NCBI RefSeq assembly: GCF_000243075.1
Contig: NC_016745.1
Coordinates: 3,241,001 to 3,305,000, forward strand
Direction of reading: 5' to 3'
DNA: 64,000 nucleotides
Origin: Oceanimonas sp. GK1
Lineage (GTDB): Bacteria > Pseudomonadota > Gammaproteobacteria > Enterobacterales > Aeromonadaceae
Shown here: positions 57,415 through 64,000 of the stretch, piece by piece
Layout: each line of letters begins with the position of its first letter
Numbering within the stretch: the stretch's first letter is position 1
Notes under the pieces: model-generated
The model's database searches: none
Seen by the model: only the letters and a program-made list of their open reading frames with translations
What the model was told of the DNA's origin: nothing
Position numbers and translations under genes: made by a program

Positions 57415-58438
57415 GGCTCTCCGTTTCCTTGATGACTTCCCGCACCAGGCTGGTGGCATAGCTGCCCGCCGGCAGCCAGAACGACAGCCTGAGACGGTCT
57501 GCTTCCCGCTGCCAGTTCAGCTGTTCCGGTTTCAGCAGCAGGGCGCGGCGCTCCTGCTTCAGGCCGTTGGCCTCCAGCCCCTGCTGCAGTTCCTGCATAT
57601 TGGCCAGCGCCGCCTGCTCAAGCTCGCCGGCCTCGTCCTCGGCCGGCAACCGGCCCCGGCCCCACAGCGGCGCGCTCAGGCGAATGTCGCCGGAAGCGAA
57701 CCGTGCCCGCAGGGCGTCGTCGAGCGGGTTGTCGTCGTTCAGGGTGAAAAACGACTGGCTGCCCGCCAGCATCACGCAGTCGCCCGCCAGCAATTGCTCG
57801 CCAAGGCCTGCCGCCAGCCGGTGGCTCACCGCCAGGTTGAACAGATAACTGCGGGCCGCAGACAAGTACATCGACCGCTTGTTGCGATCCTTGATGCGCT
57901 TGCCGCCAAACATGGCCCTGGCCTGGTCGATATTGCCGCCGTTATGGCCAAAACGCTGCTCGCCGAAATAGTTGGGCACGCCCCGATCACGAATGGCCGC
58001 CAGCCGGGCATCGAGACAGCCCTCACCTTGCAAGCCGGTCAGGGTCAACTCAAAGTGGTTGCCCTTGAGGGCGCCGGTTTTCAGCTTTTTGTGGTGACGG
58101 GCAATGGCCAGGATCTGCACATCGTCGTTTTCCAGGGACGAGAAGTCGGGCATCTCCTTGCCCGGCAGGTGCACCCCGAACCACTGTTCGGTAACCGCGT
58201 GCCGGTCCTTGAGCCCGGCCCAGGTCACATCGCGCTGGGCCACCCCGGCCAGCCGGGCCAGGTCCCGGGCCACCCACTGGGTGTTCTGGCCGCGCTTGCG
58301 AATGTGCAGAAAAATATGCTCGCCGTCGCCGCTGGGGACAAAGCCCAGATCCTCGCGCACCACAAAATGTTCGGGCTCGGCCTTGAGCCGGCCGCTGAGG
58401 CTGGGCTCGCCGTGCAGATAATGCCAGTTGTTGTTCAT
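57395..58438 (-). CDS. truD: tRNA pseudouridine(13) synthase TruD
   Basis: 347-residue enzyme making pseudouridine 13 in tRNA-Glu. The catalytic aspartate lies in [17 protein letters not shown]. The TRUD domain motif [12 protein letters not shown] and [13 protein letters not shown] are present. In the ispD-ispF-truD-surE-pcm order; 4-bp overlap with ispF. Confidence 0.95.
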   Translation of the reverse strand: MNNNWHYLHGEPSLSGRLKAEPEHFVVREDLGFVPSGDGEHIFLHIRKRGQNTQWVARDLARLAGVAQRDVTWAGLKDRHAVTEQWFGVHLPGKEMPDFSSLENDDVQILAIARHHKKLKTGALKGNHFELTLTGLQGEGCLDARLAAIRDRGVPNYFGEQRFGHNGGNIDQARAMFGGKRIKDRNKRSMYLSAARSYLFNLAVSHRLAAGLGEQLLAGDCVMLAGSQSFFTLNDDNPLDDALRARFASGDIRLSAPLWGRGRLPAEDEAGELEQAALANMQELQQGLEANGLKQERRALLLKPEQLNWQREADRLRLSFWLPAGSYATSLVREVIKETESHENTGE

Positions 58439-58911
58439 GCTTTTACCAGTAACACCACGGCTTCTGCCGCTATGCCCTCTTTGCGGCCGACAAAGCCGAG
58501 TTTTTCGGTGGTGGTCGCCTTGACGTTGACCTGAGACAGGTTGGCCTGCAGATCCTCGGCGATATTGGCCGCCATGGCATCGACAAAGGGCGCCAGCCTG
58601 GGGGCCTGGGCCATGACGGTGACATCGGCGTTGCCCAGTACGTACCCCGCCGCTTTCACTTTCGCAAAGACATCGCGCAGCAAAATACGGCTGTCGATGC
58701 CGGCAAAGGCAGCATCGGTATCCGGAAAGTGACGGCCGATGTCGCCGGCGCCGATGGCGCCCAGCAGGGCATCGCAGAGGGCATGCAGCACCACGTCGCC
58801 GTCGGAATGCGCCAGCAAGCCCTGCTCGTACGGCACCGCCACCCCGGCCAGAATGCAGGGACCCTGGCCACCAAATTTATGCACGTCAAACCCGTGCCCG
58901 ATTCGCATCAT
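58435..58911 (-). CDS. ispF: 2-C-methyl-D-erythritol 2,4-cyclodiphosphate synthase
   Basis: 158-residue trimeric enzyme of the MEP isoprenoid path. Zinc ligands are in [31 protein letters not shown] and [13 protein letters not shown]-type ([19 protein letters not shown]) segments are conserved. Overlaps ispD and truD by 4 bp each. Confidence 0.97.
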   Translation of the reverse strand: MMRIGHGFDVHKFGGQGPCILAGVAVPYEQGLLAHSDGDVVLHALCDALLGAIGAGDIGRHFPDTDAAFAGIDSRILLRDVFAKVKAAGYVLGNADVTVMAQAPRLAPFVDAMAANIAEDLQANLSQVNVKATTTEKLGFVGRKEGIAAEAVVLLVKA

Positions 58912-59600
58912 TCGTTGTTCTCTTTCAGCTGCTGCAGAAAAAAGCCGGCCAGTGCCAAGTCTTCCGGCCGAGTGATCTTGATATTGTCGGCCCGGCCTTC
59001 CACCAGCAGGGGGTGAACGCCGGCCAGCTCCATGGCCGAAGCCTCGTCGGTCACCGCCAGGCCGTTAGCCAGCGCATCCGCCAGCGCCCGGCGCAACTCC
59101 TCGGTAACAAAACACTGGGGGGTAAGCGCGTGCCAGAGCTCGTCCCGGGGCACACTTTCGGCAATGGCCCCCCGGCCGTTGCCCCGCTTCATGGTGTCTC
59201 GCACCCGACAGGCCAGAATGGCGCCCTGCGGCTGTTGGGCGGCGGCCAGCAGGGCATCGAGATCGCCGTAAGCCAGACAGGGCCGGGCGGCATCGTGCAC
59301 CAGCACCCGCTCGCTGGTCACCACGGCCAGCGCATTGAGCACCGAGTCGGCCCGCTCCCGGCCGCCGTCAACCCGCAGCACCCGGGGGTCCTCGGCCAGC
59401 GGCAGCGAGGCAAACCACTGATCTTCGGGGCTGACCGCCACCACCACCCGCTCGATGGCATCGTGGGCCAGCAACCGCGCCAGGCTGTGCTCCAGCACGG
59501 TTTTGCCGGCGAGCTTCAGGTATTGCTTGGGGACAGTGCTGCCCATGCGTTTGCCCACCCCGGCGGCGGGCACCACGGCGGTCATACCGGTACGGCTCAT
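58908..59600 (-). CDS. ispD: 2-C-methyl-D-erythritol 4-phosphate cytidylyltransferase
   Basis: 230-residue nucleotidyltransferase of the MEP path. The CTP-binding segment [20 protein letters not shown] is at the N-terminus and the [10 protein letters not shown] motif near residue 100. Start at 59600 (MSRTGMTAV) overlaps ftsB by 4 bp; an internal ATG five codons later is possible. Confidence 0.96.
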   Translation of the reverse strand: MSRTGMTAVVPAAGVGKRMGSTVPKQYLKLAGKTVLEHSLARLLAHDAIERVVVAVSPEDQWFASLPLAEDPRVLRVDGGRERADSVLNALAVVTSERVLVHDAARPCLAYGDLDALLAAAQQPQGAILACRVRDTMKRGNGRGAIAESVPRDELWHALTPQCFVTEELRRALADALANGLAVTDEASAMELAGVHPLLVEGRADNIKITRPEDLALAGFFLQQLKENNE

Positions 59601-59887
59601 TGTCTGAGTCCGTCATCGGCGGGGATCACCCGATAGAAGGTTTCCCCGGGCTTGATCATGCCCAGATCGTTGCGCGCCAACTCTTCCACCGCCGCCAGTC
59701 CCTGATTGAGATCCCTGATTTCCCGGTACAGCAGGGCGTTGCGCTCCACCAGCCGCTGGTTATCGGTCAGCTGGCGGGCGACATTGGCGGCCGTTTCATG
59801 GTATTCGGCCAGGCCGTTTTTACCCCACCACAGGTGGTATTGCAGGGTGGCCAGCAAGGCGAGCAGTATCAACGTCAGGGTGCGCAT
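59597..59887 (-). CDS. ftsB: Cell division protein FtsB
   Basis: 96-residue bitopic division protein. One N-terminal transmembrane helix ([19 protein letters not shown]) is followed by a leucine-zipper-like coiled coil and the C-terminal [20 protein letters not shown]. It forms the FtsQLB complex at the septum. Upstream of ispD as in E. coli. Confidence 0.94.
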   Translation of the reverse strand: MRTLTLILLALLATLQYHLWWGKNGLAEYHETAANVARQLTDNQRLVERNALLYREIRDLNQGLAAVEELARNDLGMIKPGETFYRVIPADDGLRQ

Positions 59888-59935
59888 TTATCCTCCGGAA
59901 CAAGGCGGCTAGTTTCCCATATTCGCCGGCCGAAC

Positions 59936-59964
59936 AAAAGAAACCCCGCACGAGGCGGGGTTTC
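59936..59964 (-). terminator. Intrinsic terminator downstream of eno
   Basis: Minus strand GAAACCCCGC-CTCGT-GCGGGGTTTC followed by TTTTG. 10-bp stem. It lies about 150 bp past eno, beyond the 65-bp repeat. Confidence 0.88.
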
Positions 59965-60000
59965 AGGAAGGCATGCGGGGAGGACAAAGGGACTGCGCCG

Positions 60001-60065
60001 CCGAGACGCTTCAAGCCCATCCCTGGGACGCTCGGCAAATGCCATCCATGGCATTTGACGGTCGG
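60001..60065. repeat. 65-bp dispersed repeat, copy 2
   Basis: Same length and spacing as 28886-28950. Hairpin AAATGCCAT-CC-ATGGCATTT at 60037-60056, then GACGGTCGG. It is in the eno-ftsB spacer. Confidence 0.75.
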
Positions 60066-60116
60066 CTCTGCAGCACCCTTTGCTCTCCGTTTTCGACTTC
60101 TCAGCCAAAAGCTGGC

Positions 60117-61436
<1,320 letters not shown>

Positions 61437-61505
61437 TTAAACGCAAAACCTAACTAAAGCGCTAAAAAGTACGGCCAACCCCAAGGGGTCAGCCGCTGGT
61501 AAGGA

Positions 61506-63200
<1,695 letters not shown>

Positions 63201-63432
63201 TTATACGCAAGAAGCCCGATTACGACAATGAAACAATGGTCCATGCCCCTGCCTTGTGGCGACTTCCCTTTTCATATCCATGCTCCTGCCATGGCCGGAA
63301 CTATAACTTCTATCGTAGTTTTATTACAACAAAATAACATTCCGGCTTGCCATTGGCGGGCAAGCGGTCAGAATGGTCCCCGGCCGCCGGCTTGCTGCCG
63401 GCCTTTGCTGACCTTTTCGATAAGGATATGGA

Positions 63433-64000
63433 ATGAGCTTTACTTTCAATGATTTGAAAAACAGTTGTGCGCACAACTGGCGCGCCTATCGGGAGCACGA
63501 TTTTGTCCGCCGGCTGGGTGAAAGCACCCTGGCGCCCGAGGCCTTTCGTCATTATCTGAAGCAGGATTACCTTTTTCTTATTCAGTTTGGCCGCGCCTTT
63601 GCCCTGGCCGCCTACAAGAGCCCGACCCTGGCAGACCTGCGCCACGCCAAGGCCGGGCTGGACGCCATTATCGATCTGGAGCTGGGGCTGCATATCGACT
63701 ACTGCAGCCGGTGGGGCATCAGCGAGCAGGAGCTGAGTGAGCTGCCGGAAGCCCGCGCCACCCTGGCCTACACCCGCTATGTGCTGGACACCGGCAACCG
63801 CGGCGATCTGCTGGACTTGCATGTGGCGCTGGCGCCCTGTCTGGTAGGCTACGCCGAGATCGCCCGCTGGCTGGTGGAGCAGCCCGCTACGGTGCGCGGC
63901 GAGGCCAACCCCTATGAGGCCTGGATCGCCATGTATGAAAGCGCCGAATTCCAGGCCGCCGCCCAGGCGGAAATCGCCTGGCTCAACGAGCGTTTGGCCG
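63433..64000 (+). CDS. tenA: Thiaminase II / TenA-family protein (partial)
   Basis: Reads off the window end after about 189 codons. Starts MSFTFNDLKNSCAHNWRAY with AAGGA 6 bases upstream. The helical TenA/heme-oxygenase-like fold is supported by FRHYLKQDYLFLIQFGRAFA and YTRYVLDTGNRGDLLDLHVA and the catalytic-type cysteine in ALAPCLVGYAEI. It hydrolyses aminopyrimidines or thiamin in salvage. Transcribed away from pyrG. Confidence 0.9.
   Translation, partial: MSFTFNDLKNSCAHNWRAYREHDFVRRLGESTLAPEAFRHYLKQDYLFLIQFGRAFALAAYKSPTLADLRHAKAGLDAIIDLELGLHIDYCSRWGISEQELSELPEARATLAYTRYVLDTGNRGDLLDLHVALAPCLVGYAEIARWLVEQPATVRGEANPYEAWIAMYESAEFQAAAQAEIAWLNERLA

Overview
The window is a stretch of GC-rich gammaproteobacterial chromosome. 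The protein sequences, the type IV pilus locus pilMNOPQ, the two-subunit bacterioferritin and the mutS/rpoS/nlpD/pcm/surE/truD/ispFD/ftsB/eno/pyrG order suggest an Aeromonadales-type organism (Oceanimonas or Oceanisphaera-like). The placement is inferred from overall resemblance; no 16S rRNA gene is present. Almost all of the window is ordinary core genome with compact operons. There is no CRISPR array, rRNA operon or complete insertion sequence.

Layout. 1-8.7 kb: glutathione-dependent formaldehyde dehydrogenase (frmA) with a divergent LysR regulator, a HerA-like ATPase (YjgR family), a bacterioferritin pair, an ABC exporter, a lipoprotein and a SpoIIAA-like protein. 8.7-13.4 kb: a MarR regulator divergent from a homogentisate operon (hmgA, fumarylacetoacetase, acetoacetyl-CoA synthetase). 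13.4-27.9 kb: the classic trpS-gph-rpe-dam-damX-aroB-aroK-pilQPONM cluster, divergent from the PBP1A gene. 27.9-31.1 kb: oxyR, a peroxiredoxin-glutaredoxin fusion, a YdcH-like protein and dusA. 31.1-35.56 kb: a small integrated island. 35.7-45 kb: zur, a BASS transporter, alr, dnaB, a Tim44-domain protein, the oadGAB sodium pump and a tRNA-Ser/tRNA-Arg cluster. 45-64 kb: csrA, alaS, recX, recA, pncC, mutS, rpoS, nlpD, yqaA, pcm, surE, truD, ispF, ispD, ftsB, eno, pyrG and the start of tenA.

The most interesting region is the roughly 4.5 kb island between dusA and zur. It is inserted in the 5' end of dusA. The original dusA start (peptide MSHYPSARFSVAP) and a good sigma-70 promoter lie about 4.5 kb away at 35523-35650. 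The present dusA carries a foreign N-terminus joined at the conserved SVAPMLDW segment. The shared 11-12 bp CATGGGG(G)CAAC core marks both junctions. The island holds the first ~45 codons of an integrase, a HicA/HicB toxin-antitoxin pair and a KAP-family P-loop NTPase of lower GC content, the family that includes the phage-exclusion protein PifA. The integrase is broken, so the island is probably fixed, with the NTPase as its main cargo and a candidate stand-alone anti-phage gene.

Other points of note: two adjacent bacterioferritin subunits with complementary loss of haem and ferroxidase ligands, a 65-bp dispersed repeat with a compensated hairpin, a homogentisate operon lacking maleylacetoacetate isomerase but carrying aacS, and an NlpD with two LysM domains.
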